A DNA stretch of 64,000 nt from Isoetes taiwanensis (taxonomy: Eukaryota; Streptophyta; Lycopodiopsida; Isoetales; Isoetaceae), in the NCBI GenBank assembly GCA_021234155.1, contig JAJEKV010000056.1, forward strand, positions 1,903,330 through 1,967,329, in the 5' to 3' direction. Positions 1-11,202 of this stretch are shown here, in pieces (within the stretch, counting starts at the first letter, position 1; each line of letters starts with the position of its first letter). The position numbers were made by a program, and so were the translations under genes. The notes under the pieces are model-generated. The model saw only the letters and a program-made list of their open reading frames with translations, had not been told where the DNA came from and did not search any database.

Positions 1-20
1 ATAACTATCTATGTATTATA

Positions 21-1603
21 CATGATAAAATGGACCAACAGAAGACTTGTCTTCCACAATTCAAGTACATTCCTAAGTCATGTGGAAGATCATACCCTTT
101 GCGATTTCAATGTAGGGGCAATATTGCATGGGCGATCTCAGACCTATTATGGCCATTTTCAGTTTAGAGTTGTGGAGTGATGGTCCAGATTTTCACATTG
201 GGAGTATCATGAGGTGTTTAAGAAACTATGAGAAGGGTTACAATGGTCACCCACAGGATCCTCTGACTAGCCGGGCACTACATAGTGCATTGTTGGATGG
301 AACCCCTAATAGTATTGAAAAGTTTAGCAAGGCAAGATTTAGGAGGAATGGACCTAATGAACATGTTGGAGCTTCAACATCTCGTGCTAAACCTCGAGAG
401 ATCCGCCGAGAAAGTTCCTCTTGCAACTAGATAATTGTGTCTTTGGTCAAAATAAGAAACAGTGGATGTTTTCTTTCCTATCCTACTTAACAGCTGTGGG
501 TGTTTTTGAAAGAGTCAATTTGGGGTTCCTAATGCCCGGACATACTCATGAGGATGTGGATGCATTGTTTGGAAAATATAGTCATGTATTGAGACAGCAG
601 ACAGTTACCAACTTTCCCAGGCTATTGGAAATATTTCATGGATGTACAAATCCATCTCCTATAGGATCTATCATAGAAGAAGTGCCTGATTGGAAGAGTT
701 TTGTGGATGGTTATGCTCTCGACATGGAAGGTCATTCTAGACCTCTTCAATTCACTTTTGGGTGAGAGAAGGGATTCCAATCATGCAATGGAAAATGAGA
801 CCTTGAGGAGGAGAAGTGGAGAGGTGGGGCAGAAATTTGGCGCTTGGGGGATGCAAATGGCAAGCCTATGATACCTCCTGGTCAACCAAAAGCTCTAAAA
901 CCAACTGCAGAAGTCAAGCAATTGGGATTGACTAAGGATGGCATCAATGACTACATCAAGCATTGGCAAACTAATTCAGATGACACAAATCGTGCATTGA
1001 TAGATTATTGGAAGAAGGTGATCAACTTGTTGGATGAGGTAGACACATCCTCTGAAGAGCTGAAAGAAGGGTGGTTCCCTAAAAGTAAGTGGAAAACATT
1101 AGCTGGTGCTGACGAAGATGATGGTACCATTAGTAGCATTGTGAAGGCATATGCTCCTCCTCAATCTGATAAACACTATGTTGGTCCTAAGAAGGATAGG
1201 CCAAAATATCTAGGCATGGATTCTTATGAACCTTCTACTGACGTGGAGTGCAACCAATTTGTAGTAGTAAAACCAGCAGATCTAGAGACCTATCCAGTGT
1301 GGTTGGGATGGACTATCTCGGATATTTGCAAAGAAGAAGGTGATGTTAACTTCAATAAGGTGCGCGTGGAATGGTGGTGTCCAGTACATCAGTTGAGTAA
1401 TGTCACCGATAAAGAAAGATATTGATTGTTGGACAAAGAGGTGGAGGAGAAATCCAAGTGATCCTGATCTTTGGCTAGACATTGAAACAGTATTGTACTC
1501 GTGGACTCCAAAAACTATTCCTAGTAAAACAGCGAGAGTTACAATACCTCAGGATGTAAGGAATAAGGTTCTCATATCCTTGGGGATGCTAGTGGAAAAA
1601 TGA
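21..1603 (+). pseudogene. DUF7869-like (transposase-like) protein, broken, cut by the window edge
   Basis: Protein-like sequence runs from near the left edge, starting with HDKMDQQKTCLPQFK in the frame of base 21, and jumps frame at least three times. The clearest part (421-765) reads LQLDN, then a hydrophobic stretch, then GHTHEDVDALFG. The LQLDN / GHTHED pair is the hallmark I associate with DUF7869, an RNase-H-like domain common in repetitive eukaryotic genes. A further piece (844-1425) has VWLGW and KVRVEWWCP, and its C-terminus continues in another frame to 1603. Stops near 428, 763 and 1423 separate the pieces without convincing splice sites, so this is probably a decayed copy. The family is recognised from motifs only, and transposase function is inference. 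Confidence 0.5.
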
Positions 1604-1838
1604 AAAACAATTACTATGTATCTTTTCTACAGTTAATAAAAGTTGTGTACTACTTGAGTTCCATGATATATGATTTTGTAATTTGAAGTTAAGGTGTGAG
1701 TTTATATTCCCGTGTGTGATTATATGTTAACGTCTATTCTAGTCTAAGGGCAACAAAGTTACTAAAAAAGTGAATTTAACAAAGTTACTAAAAAAGTGCA
1801 ATATAAAATTTATCCCAAAATTAAGACATAATCCCAAT

Positions 1839-2528
1839 TTAATTGAATGATGGTTTAATACCTTTAGAGTGTGGCCATTGCTCTAAGCCATTACAAAGTA
1901 CCATCTCAAAGACTTCACACAACTGGATGAGCTCCCTTCCAAATGTTGAGACGGGTTTGTTAGCATCAGGCGATGAACGTGGAAAGACTGTATCATTAAC
2001 AGACATCCATAAAGAGTCACGAACATCCTCAAGTATGAGTTGAGCAGCTTGCATTTCAGCAGTGCGAGCATTGAAATCACCAAAAAGAATAACATGCCCC
2101 AACTGTTTGAATTGAGCAATGTCATCATAAAGATCACCATAGGGATCACTGCGAGCGACATCATATTCATCATAAAAAGGTGATGCTGTAGGTGGGAAGT
2201 AACATGCAGCAACAAAAATGGTACTACTATTGTGGCAATGAAATTTGATCCACATGTAGCAATTATATCTATCAGCTTTATGAAGCGTGATATATGGAGC
2301 AAAGGCATCCTTGAAATAGCAAGCAACTCCACCGCAACCTCGTTGCCCATGACATTCATTAAATAATGAAAAGAATTGATAGCCTGTAAAATGAGGTAGC
2401 CGTTTGGCTGAATGCTCCCACGTTTCCATAAGCAGAAGGATATCCATATCTTTTGCAATGGGATTCAAGCCATCACCTTTACGCCAGGGAAAACCTCGAC
2501 AATTCCAAGACACCAACCGAAGACACAT
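1839..2528 (-). CDS. LINE endonuclease domain (APE type), 3' truncated
   Basis: An open frame of 229 residues carries the apurinic-endonuclease-like fold that nicks target DNA for LINE integration. SWNCRG is at residues 7-12, METWEH at about 35, and FGDFNAR at about 149; these are the conserved Asn, Glu and Asp/Asn metal and catalytic positions of the family. The frame ends after GIKPSFN, well before the SDH motif and any reverse transcriptase, so the element is truncated. It sits directly downstream of a low-complexity ORF (2532-2888) in the same frame, separated by one TAG codon and one sense codon. It may be the start of ORF2 or of a single fused ORF. The nearby reverse transcriptase (3901 onwards) is on the opposite strand and belongs to another copy. 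Confidence 0.8.
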   Translation of the reverse strand: MCLRLVSWNCRGFPWRKGDGLNPIAKDMDILLLMETWEHSAKRLPHFTGYQFFSLFNECHGQRGCGGVACYFKDAFAPYITLHKADRYNCYMWIKFHCHNSSTIFVAACYFPPTASPFYDEYDVARSDPYGDLYDDIAQFKQLGHVILFGDFNARTAEMQAAQLILEDVRDSLWMSVNDTVFPRSSPDANKPVSTFGRELIQLCEVFEMVLCNGLEQWPHSKGIKPSFN

Positions 2529-2531
2529 TTC

Positions 2532-2888
2532 CTAGGAAGGTACATGTGAGGTATGAGCAGTGCGAACTGAGGAGGCTGGAGCAAGAGAGGCGGCAGCGGC
2601 AGCAGTAGCAGCAGCATCAAGGGTGCCATTAGCAACATCGTGAGATGAATGGCCTTGAGCAGAAGAAGATGTGGTGGGTGCAGAAGATGGAACAACACGA
2701 GGCGCATTTGCAGCGTTGGTGTGTGCATGGGAAATGGGAGAATGGATTTTAACACCAGCAGTATGAGTGGCCTTAGCATGATGAAAGCCGTCAGCAAAGG
2801 TTGCATGTGATGGTGTAAAAATACGTAGTTTTCCACGAATCAGTGCAGCCTTACCACCATTCTTTTGAATGTCCTGGACCTTTTGCAA
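2532..2888 (-). CDS. LINE ORF1-like low-complexity segment
   Basis: An open frame of 118 residues, very rich in Ala, Ser, Pro, Thr and His, with a run of alanines near residues 90-100. It lies immediately upstream of the endonuclease frame and is in phase with it across a single TAG. Alanine/serine/proline-rich linkers are common between the gag-like part and endonuclease of plant LINEs, so I take it as the same element. No RNA-binding or zinc-knuckle motif is visible. The first Met is arbitrary because the real start could lie further upstream. Confidence 0.4.
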   Translation of the reverse strand: MQKVQDIQKNGGKAALIRGKLRIFTPSHATFADGFHHAKATHTAGVKIHSPISHAHTNAANAPRVVPSSAPTTSSSAQGHSSHDVANGTLDAAATAAAAASLAPASSVRTAHTSHVPS

Positions 2889-3029
2889 ATTCTGGCGTCT
2901 GGCTAACTGTTGGGACTTAGTAAGACCAGAATCCAGATATTGGCCTGCTTGAGGATATCCATTTTAGTACTCAAATTTCGCACTGTAAATTTCACTATGC
3001 GCGGGTGGTGGGGCTGCAATGCTCCAACC

Positions 3030-3641
3030 CTATGTGCAGCAATGACAACAACTGGTGTTGTGAGATCTTTCGCTGTTATTTATTTTTAAATTTCTCACAT
3101 TAGGATCATGATGCTTTGAAGAAGAAGTTGGAGGTGCCTTGGTTGCATGAGAATAGGAATGTTCCAAGGCAGCAACTCGACTAAATGTGTCCTTGGCAAG
3201 CTCAGTCACTTGGCAGGTCATGCTTTCTTCCAATGCTCGCATGCGAGTATTACAACTCGTAGACACCTCCGAGACATGGCAGAGTAAATCTTGTCTTTGC
3301 TTGCCAAACAAGACTTGAATGACATACAAGACTGCCAAACAACGTCGACCACGTCGTCCTTGTGAAGCGGTCAATGGCACTGCATGTCTTTGACTTTGCC
3401 ATTCCACACCTTCGGCAAGCACGGCTAGCCTAGCAGCCACCGCGGCCCTCACCATGGACATAACTCCAAAGGAGGTTGCAACTGCCATTAGAGAAGGCTC
3501 GTTAAAGGACATCTCCACGAACAAGGCCAAAGAGTTGGGACAACCCAAGTGCGGAAACACCTGCAAAGATATCCACAAGCTGGCTTCCATTAGCACCATT
3601 GTTCTGTTGTAAATACTTAATCTATATGATAATTTTTTCAC
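3030..3641 (-). CDS. Unrecognised ORF, possibly 5' part of the minus-strand LINE
   Basis: An open frame of 203 residues. Residues about 125-165 (SEVSTSCNTRMRALEES, then VTELAKDTFSRVAALEHS) could form an amphipathic helix or coiled coil, followed by a polar Ser/Lys/Asn-rich tail. It lies on the same strand and upstream of the LINE pieces at 1839-2888, so it may be a decayed gag-like ORF1. No catalytic motif is visible, and between 2889 and 3029 the frame is not continuous. Function unknown. Confidence 0.25.
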   Translation of the reverse strand: MKKLSYRLSIYNRTMVLMEASLWISLQVFPHLGCPNSLALFVEMSFNEPSLMAVATSFGVMSMVRAAVAARLAVLAEGVEWQSQRHAVPLTASQGRRGRRCLAVLYVIQVLFGKQRQDLLCHVSEVSTSCNTRMRALEESMTCQVTELAKDTFSRVAALEHSYSHATKAPPTSSSKHHDPNVRNLKINNSERSHNTSCCHCCT

Positions 3642-3900
3642 TTCTTATTGTTGTTTGGCAAGGATTAAATAAAAACAACTAATGCAATAACAAAAAACTC
3701 ATCAAAGAGCTCATAACAAGTTGATGTCATGAAATTTGTGCACCAAGGACTCGAAGATCCAACCAGAAACCACCATGCAACCAAAACCCGACGACTCACT
3801 GGCAGCCAAGGGCCCTGTTCGAAGAGCTTAACATAAGGGATCCGAGTGCAGGAGATGTCGCAGACGAGATAAAAAATGCAGGAGCAAAGGAGCTTGCTAG

Positions 3901-6533
3901 ATAAAAGGGATCTACCAGCAAGAAAATACTAGCAAGAAATATAGTGGAAATATTTCCTGGCAAACTTCTGAGGCCAAAGATTTCATTGATCTGATAAATG
4001 TTCTTCCTGAATATGACTCTATTCCAATCTCCAATAATGTTACTGATCTGCCTAATGAGAATGAGATTAAGGCCACTATCGTGCATCTTGCAAAGGGGAA
4101 AAGCCCTGGCCCTGATGGCTTGCCCCCAGAGTTTTATTTGAGCTTCTGGGATGAAATTAAACATGACTTTATTCACATGATTCATGGATTTTGGCAGACC
4201 AATCATTTACATCCAGCCATTGCTTCTGGCTTGGCCACTCTAGTGCCAAAGGTTGACAAACCAGAGAAATTCAGTGATTGGAGACCTATCTCCCTCACTA
4301 ATACCTCTTATAAAGTTTGTGCTAAAATTATAGCAAACAGAATTAATGGATATTTGCAGAAAAATATATTTTTATAAATCAGTCAGCCTTCTTGCCAAAT
4401 AGTTTCATTCTTGACAACTATATTGCTGCCATGGAAGGATTGCATTGGGCAAAAATCTCCAATCAAAATTGTATCCTTCTAAAATTGGATTTTTCTAAGG
4501 CCTTTGATTCTATTAGATGGGATTTCCTAGAATTGGCACTGAAGAAAATTGATTTCCATGACAAGCTGATCCAGTTAATTTTAGGGTTGAATTCTCGTGC
4601 TCAATCCTCTATATTGATTAATGGTTCTCCAGGTATTTTTTTCCCCCTGAAGAAAGGAGTCATGCAAGGTTGCCCCTTAGCCCCTTATCTATTTATTATT
4701 GCTGCTGACCAGTTAACTCGACCCATTCTTCACCATCAATATCTTGGTAATATCAAGGGTCTTGTTATGCCAAATTCCCAAAATCAATTGACTATTCTTC
4801 AATATGCAGATGACTCATTCTCTTTCTTACAAAATGATGCTAAAAATATTGAGTTCTTCCTGAAAGTTATTCATAATTTCAGTCAGGCTTCAGGTATTCA
4901 ATTGAATCTCCTTAAATCTGTCATTATTGGTGCCTCAAGTCAGCCTAATATTCATGGCATAAAGTGTATTGCAGCAAATCAAACCACAAAATTGCTGGGG
5001 ATGCCTCTAGGATTGGATATTAACATCAAAACTCTTTGGAATCCTATTGTTGAAAAGATCAGGAAAAAGCTAAATAATTATGGCAGTTGTCTTTCCCTTG
5101 CTGGAAGAGCTATTATTGCTTCCTCTGTCATAGCCAGCTCCCATGTCTACTTCTCCTCTGCCCTTATTGCTCCAAAATGCATTTAACAGCAACTTGAAAG
5201 AATCATCAGAAATTTTATATGAGGAAAGAGACACTTAGTAAACTGGAATTATGTAACCAGGAACAAGTCTCCAGGAGGCCTCGGATGCAAGAGTTTAATG
5301 CTTCAGGCTTATGCTTTGGGGGGGAAAGTATATTTGGAAAGCCCTTTTCCAAAGAAAAAATCCTGCTACTGAATTTTTACACTATTGGATCTCTAAAAGT
5401 GGAATTAAAGATCATCCTTCTATTAATCATCAGCTTCCTCATTCTGCTTTTTATGATATTAAACCTGCTGCCAATATCTCCCCTTTGATGAGAAACTTAT
5501 TGATGGCATAGAACAAAGTTTCAAATGCCTTCACTTGCACTGGAATTAATCAGGCTCACCATGCTACAAGTATCTTTTGGAATCCAAGCTTATCCAAGAG
5601 AGACAACATTCCTTTGGCCTTAATTCATCCTAAAATATATAGGAAATGGAAGCATAATAATATTTGCAACCTAGGTGACCTTTGGGCTAATGGGCATTGG
5701 ATTTCTTGGACTAGTCTTAAGGCCAAGGTAAGGGGAACTAGTACAGACAGACTGATTCATAAGCACATTGCCAGTAAAGTAGCCAATATAAATCTAGATG
5801 CTTCTTCTATTCCTGAAAATGATTGGTTATTGAATGGCAAGAATAAATATAAAGTGTCTAGGGTCTATGAGCATCTGACCATTTCAAATCTGTCATCCAA
5901 AGCAGCTAACTACTGGAACATTTCTGAGCAAGAAGAGAAGGATCTTTTTAGAAACATCTGGAATTCCTATTGTGCTCCCAAAATTTCTTATTTCAATTGG
6001 TTAGTTGCCAACAAAAGTGTTCCAAATCTTCAGGATATTTGCAGACATCAGAATAATCAATCACAGGCTGATCCTCATCATATGACTTCCCTTTATGTCC
6101 TTTAGGATGTGGCATACCTGAATCTATGGAGCATATTTTTCTATGTCCTAAATTGCATAATTTCTAGTCATGGTTTGAGGAGAATTTTAATATCCAAAGG
6201 CCTGCCACTATTCTGAATTTTATGATGAACAATAATGCTCTTAAAAATTCATTATGCTTTATTGCTTTATGGAACATTTGGAAACACAGAAATAGAGTTT
6301 TGCACGGTGGTCACAATCCAGCTACTATATGGATTAAACTTCAGGTTATATTTGATATTGAGCTTACAGCAACAGCTCATAGAAACAAATATGAGGATGC
6401 ACATTTTGATCATAATTGGATGTCTTTTGGACAATTTGCTGGTTATTTCAAATTATTTAAGCTTTACTGCCATGAAAACATTACTAATTCTGAATCTGTT
6501 TTTGCTAGAATATCTCTGGAACTGCAAGTATAA
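3901..6533 (+). pseudogene. LINE reverse transcriptase ORF2, disrupted
   Basis: The reverse transcriptase that copies LINE RNA at the nicked target. In order: KGKSPGPDGLPPEFY (about 4096), DWRPISLTN (about 4276), a +1 frameshift near 4375, NQSAFLPN, motif A LKLDFSKAFD (about 4481), motif B GVMQGCPLAPY (about 4655), motif C with an intact YADD (about 4804), and GIQLNLLKS. In-frame stops follow CI at 5184-5186 and NFI near 5219, with a frame change near 5285 (GLGCKSLMLQAYALGG), a stop at 5509-5511, and further coding to 6105. A last piece (6222-6533) has ALWNIWKHRNR, typical of the tail after the RT zinc-binding domain of plant LINEs. The active-site residues survive, but the frame is broken at least five times, so this is a dead copy. 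Confidence 0.85.
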
Positions 6534-7372
6534 GCTTGATCTACACTTTGATGATGTTGAAGCATCCAAATACATCGGCCTTTTCATGACAGAACAGCAA
6601 GGAGTGCAGAACCAAGTGCAAACTCAGATTGACTACAGTTTTTGGATAGGCAAAGTTAAAGGAAAGTTATATGAAAACATCAGTGAGATCCCAAAAGAGA
6701 GATTGAATGGGCAAAGGAATTTTGCAGAGAAACTCAGCTCATGTGTGTGCTCTGGTGGTTCATGCATGCTAACAGTATGGATATGACAGATAGACAGTTT
6801 GAATTTTATAGAGAATGCTATTACTATCACAGAGGTCGGGCAGATTGCTATGGCACTCTTATCCATCTGTATTCCACATGTAACTCCAAAAGGCTGATTG
6901 AGATTGTTGATTGGGGAAAGAACTTCATACCTATCCCGATTCCACATTTCAGAGATCATTTCCACTTTCTTGACACATATAACTTCTGATATCTACCTCA
7001 TTTTCCTTTAGACTTGTTGTTTTGTGCAGATTATTGGCTCAAGGAATCTACATGAATTGTAGCTGGCTTCATCAGTAAAATGGTTCCAGATTTTGCTGCT
7101 TTAGGAATGCTGTTGTTCTCAACAGCATCATCTTCATTATGGCTGCTGGACACTATATTCTCAATTTTCTTAACAGTTACTTAAATGTTGTCACTATATA
7201 AAACTTTACTACTACTGATAGAACTCTATATTTTATATGGACTTCACCAAGTCCAAATGTTCACCTCTATATGTTGCTGACATCACTTGTCATGCAATAT
7301 TTCTATTTTGTACTTATTCTCCATAATTACTGATTCTCCATAATTTTGTACTTCATTCCCTCAAAAAAAAAA
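3901..7372 (+). mobile_element. LINE (non-LTR retrotransposon), 5' truncated, with poly(A) tail
   Basis: One degenerate LINE in plus orientation. It enters inside the reverse transcriptase N-terminus, runs through the RT and zinc-binding C-terminal regions, then about 800 bp of non-coding 3' sequence, and ends in a run of ten A (7363-7372). The endonuclease is absent. I could not find a matching target-site duplication at the two ends, so the 5' limit is approximate. Confidence 0.8.
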
Positions 7373-8134
7373 TACTAATGCTGTAGAGGCATAAGGACCA
7401 TAGGAACATCCAACAACAATAGTTGCATAAGCAAACGATAAAGCTAAGAAGCGAAAGCATCACAGAGCATCCAGTTTTAGTTCCACCTCTGACTCAATAG
7501 AGACAAAGACAAAAACTAAAGACGAGGAAGGGGTTGATTGCCAATAAGGGTGGGAATTGTAAGAATAAGACCATCAAGAACAAAGCTGAGAATGAAGCAG
7601 TCTAGTACAAGAAAGTAGACTCCACAATGAGCAATGTCTAGAAGACAAGAAAGCAGGAGCATTTTCTCCGGCACCAAAGGGTCAAGAATGGAAGCAGAAA
7701 CTTTACTAAGATGAAATGAGCAAATTCGGCAATGCTTAAAAGATGGAGGACAAAGATACGGGAAACGTTGCAACAACCAACCTCAAAGATGTAGCAAGGA
7801 TATGATAAGAAGACTATTCAATAGTGCATGGCTTAAGATGCTACGTACCTAGGTCCCCCCAAGTGTCACTAAATACATGCCTTTTATTGGTTTGAGCAAG
7901 GGCAGAGGGTTGTACCGTTGTACGCAGAGGAATTTATGAGACTCCAATTGTACGTCTCATATATTAGTGAAAGGCAGGCAATTGAAGGTCATATTGAAGG
8001 CTTCAATGATAACATCGAGAACATTCTATTCTATTCTTTGGTAATCCCTCCTAGAACATTTTCTCCTACAATGATCAACCCAAGCCTCAAACAATTGATC
8101 AGTAATCTATTTCTTTTGGAAAGCCTGGGTAGCA
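7373..8134. other. No gene seen
   Basis: Sequence between the LINE poly(A) tail and the TRIM. Short ORFs on both strands (for example 7516-7776 minus and 7918-8139 plus) show no motif I recognise and look like chance frames. Confidence 0.4.
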
Positions 8135-8279
8135 TGTAACATTCCTAACCGACATGCCCTTAGCCAACTGGGCAAAACCATCTAGACGTTTATGAGTAGT
8201 CGCTTCTACCCATTTATGCCGGTGTCTCGGGAATGCAACACCAAGAGCTACTCGAGCGATCTCCCATGGGTCCGTTACA
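8135..8279 (-). repeat. TRIM left terminal repeat (3' LTR in element orientation)
   Basis: 145 bp, bounded by TGTAAC and TTACA. It matches 8407-8551 with scattered substitutions. Confidence 0.85.
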
Positions 8280-8392
8280 ATCTCTCCCACTAGACTATGC
8301 TCGTCCTCGAGTATCATAAACCAAGTCATGACCTACCGTCCAACGGTATTCCGGATCATATTTGCCCCCATGGAGACTCGAACTCGAGCCCT

Positions 8393-8404
8393 GCTCTGAT
8401 ACCA
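8393..8404 (-). promoter_or_regulatory. Primer binding site of the TRIM (initiator Met tRNA)
   Basis: The minus strand reads TGGTATCAGAGC, the standard 12-base sequence complementary to the 3' end of plant initiator tRNA-Met, placed two bases from the LTR. Confidence 0.85.
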
Positions 8405-8406
8405 AA

Positions 8407-8551
8407 TGTAACGTTTCTAACTGACATGCCCTTAACCAACTGGGCAAAACTGTCTAGACGTTTATGAGTAGTCGCTTCTACCCATTTATGCCGGTGTCTC
8501 GAGAAGACAATACCAAGATCTACTCGAGCGGTCTCCCATAGGTCCTTTACA
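8407..8551 (-). repeat. TRIM right terminal repeat (5' LTR in element orientation)
   Basis: 145 bp, same ends as the left repeat. The primer binding site lies two bases inside it. Confidence 0.85.
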
Positions 8552-10529
8552 CACCATTAGTCTTACATCCAACAATAAGGCTTGAATTTTGTTTTCTTGC
8601 CATGAAAGGCATAGTAAGGAATTTTGCTATCTGGATGTTACAACAAATGAATGTCAATTAACACTAGAGTGGTCCCGGGGACCATTCCTGGTCCATGGAC
8701 CAAAATTGGTCCAGTTGAACCACTGCCACTTAAACCAATATATCTGAGAATAGAAGTTTCAATTTCGCGATATATCGCCACCATATCAATCTTTACTTGA
8801 TTCTTAATGACCTTTGAGAATTTCAAGAACAATGAACTTACCTATACGTTGTAGTGATTGTTCAAATATTAGAGAATTTGATAGTTTCTACAACAGTCCA
8901 GAACTGCATTCTTGGGTTTTTTTAGCATAAACAGGCCTAATGTGTTGAAGCTTACAAACAAGAACTTGAATGAATGGCCTTGGAATCACCATGTCAATAA
9001 TCCATCTGATTTATAGCTCAAATAGGGAATCACTCAAAAGAGGCCATATTCCCCTAGAGTTATCATAAACCATAAAAACTCTTATTCTATGGATTTGGTG
9101 AAGAAAACCATGGAGTTAAACAACTGGCCAAGCATCACAAATACAAGTGCCATCAATGGCAAATTCATCGTCAACGGGAACGATGACATAATGAGAGGAT
9201 GCTAATGTGGCATTGCCTATTTGCCAATGCATTTCTAAACCCTAGCCACGTAGATCTTATTAACATGGCATTAAGTAACATTTGTGGACCAAGTCAACAG
9301 CCCATCTCATTGTATATTTGCCATGCCTACACCCATAAGGTGCTCGCATGGAGCTTGTGCACGCGGCAAAATCTAAGGGTCAAACAATCCCCGTTGACGA
9401 GGACCTCGCCATCGATGAGCTCTTATTTCCATCTTTTTTCAGAGTAACCAAAGAATCTTATACAAATAGAGTCAGCAACACAATCAAATTTGCAACTATA
9501 GAACTCCCAGACATGGACAAGATTTGGGGACCGATCAATTTAATGACCTGTGAGATTTGTGCTGATTATGAAAGGTGAGCAAAGATCTATACACGTTTTT
9601 CAAAAACAAAGTTTTAGTTATGAACTGGTGTTTTTGATATAGGGCATAGCCAAAATGTGTTCCACGAAATCGTCCAGCTGCAAGATTCTTTGTATCAACA
9701 GCTTTCGCAACATTTTTCATGTTAGCTTTGTCCTAGCAAGATCATCTTTGGTTACAACATAAAGGCATTTTGACGATCCCAAACACTTTGCAGAGCTTTC
9801 CAAGTAGAATGAGACGTGCCCATGTGCAGGAAGTATGTAACTTATTTAAACTAGACAGGACATATATCAATTTACAAGCTCAGGAGAACAAGTTTGGAAA
9901 AGCAAGAATCGCTTCTCATAACGGACCAAGTCATGACATCCCTTTGCAACGAACTTGGGATGCAAACTCAATCTCTTGCATGTAAAAATGTCATGCACTC
10001 TTGTTTCACATAGAAGACTCCTAAATCCCTATCTCAAAAACTTCTTCTTCCTTCAGTGTTTGTAGAAATGCTTATTTCTGTTGTGCAAGGTATGAATCTG
10101 CCCATCTACTAACTTATTTTGCCATATTTACTTACCCCAAAGGGATGCCCTTATATCTAACCTTGGGAAGTGGTTATTCTCATCTAAAGCTCAGAAGACA
10201 ACAATTTCTGTGTTTTTTTAGCTTATCTAGATTGATCTACATTCAAATCTCCTTGTCTCTTGATCAAATGGGGTTTTCCAAGGGGCTGGAAAGATCATCT
10301 AAATGGTCTTTCAACTAGATTAAACTGTCCAAAAAATCGCTTCTAAGATCTAATCCAAGATCAGCATGCCGAAGGGAGATTAACCACTATTTTTTGCAGG
10401 AATAACCACTTCCCCGAGTAGATACAAGATTCTCCTGAAGGGCCTAAAAGAATGTTTTAACTTTTCACATTTTGCAGGCAGATGTTCGGACAGATTGTTT
10501 TACTTTAAGCTTATTTTAAGGAAGGACAT
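8552..10529. other. No recognised gene; scattered coding-like pieces
   Basis: About 2 kb. A plus-strand frame at 9348-9578 is open for 76 residues (contains VDEDLAIDELLFPSFF) and a minus-strand frame at 9535-9720 reads LAAGRFRGTHFGYALYQ. Neither matches a family I know. They may be remnants of a DNA transposon, since a Mutator-like transposase piece follows at 10.7 kb, but nothing here proves that. Confidence 0.3.
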
Positions 10530-11192
10530 TTACCAAAATGCCCTTACTTATTGACGAAATTTCCAAAAGAAAAACCGTTGTTTTTTTGAAATTTCCAAAA
10601 TGCCCTTTATTCTTAAGTATTTTCCTAAATAATCCTTTTCTATCAAAAGTCCTTGCAAATTGCCTCGTTCCATTAATATCCTGCACATTTTTACACAGAT
10701 GGAAGTGTTTGTTACAAATCACAACAATTTAAAAAATAATTTTCGAAACACATTATTGATTGCCCGCTTGTTTTCGATAGATTCATTGAAGGCCTCCACA
10801 GATTTAGCATATGCAGCTTGCCAAAAGAAGCATCTGATGAATTCACCATTGCTGCACTTCTTTTTAAGATTCCCATCTACATGTCTCGTGGAAAAAGCAT
10901 GATAAACCCTTAGAAATACAAGATCCATTGGTGGCAACAACCCTTTCATTCTATCAAACACAGAAGTTATAGTTTTGCAACCTAGACATTATCATGTAAT
11001 AACCACAAAAACCATACCCAAATGTCTATTGTGAAAATGTGTAGGATATTAGTGGAAAGAGGCAGTTTGGAAAATTTGCAGGGCTTTTTAGTGGAAATCT
11101 TTTTGGTATAATATTTAAGAATTTAGGGCATTTATGGGAATTTCAAAAATATGAAGGGACTTAGTCAACAATGAAGGATATTTTCTTGAAGG
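10530..11192 (-). mobile_element. Small Mutator-like element with long terminal inverted repeats
   Basis: The sequence from about 10533 to 10703 reappears inverted at about 11190 to 11025. The arms share blocks such as GAAATTYCC, AAATGCCCT, ATTCTTAA, TGCAAATT and AATATCCTRCACATTTT, with small indels. The internal 320 bp carries a transposase-like piece. Long inverted repeats of this length around a MuDR-like fragment are the classic MULE layout. The exact ends and the expected 9-bp target duplication could not be fixed by eye; the right end abuts a LINE 3' fragment. Confidence 0.65.
10719..10961 (-). pseudogene. MuDR/MULE transposase fragment
   Basis: An 80-residue frame reads YHAFSTRHVDGNLKKK, then FFWQAAYAKSVEAFNESI. 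This resembles the segment after the DDE catalytic region of plant MULE transposases, where H..C.RH..N..K and a WKAA....EF motif occur. The catalytic domain and zinc finger are absent. Its position between long inverted repeats supports the assignment. Confidence 0.55.
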
Positions 11193-11202
11193 GTATTACT
11201 GC

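Larger units (their letters stand above)
8135..8551 (-). mobile_element. TRIM (terminal-repeat retrotransposon in miniature)
   Basis: Two direct repeats of 145 bp, each beginning TGTAAC and ending TTACA, flank only 127 bp of internal sequence. On the minus strand the internal part starts with TGGTATCAGAGC two bases after the right repeat. That is the initiator-Met tRNA primer binding site used by plant LTR retrotransposons. It ends with a purine-rich tract (GTGGGAGAGAT) against the left repeat. This is the complete architecture of a TRIM: LTR, PBS, PPT, LTR and no coding capacity. It would have to be mobilised in trans. The two repeats differ at roughly a dozen positions, so the insertion is not recent. 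No target-site duplication is obvious. A tRNA-like A box and B box overlap the element (see findings). Confidence 0.85.
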
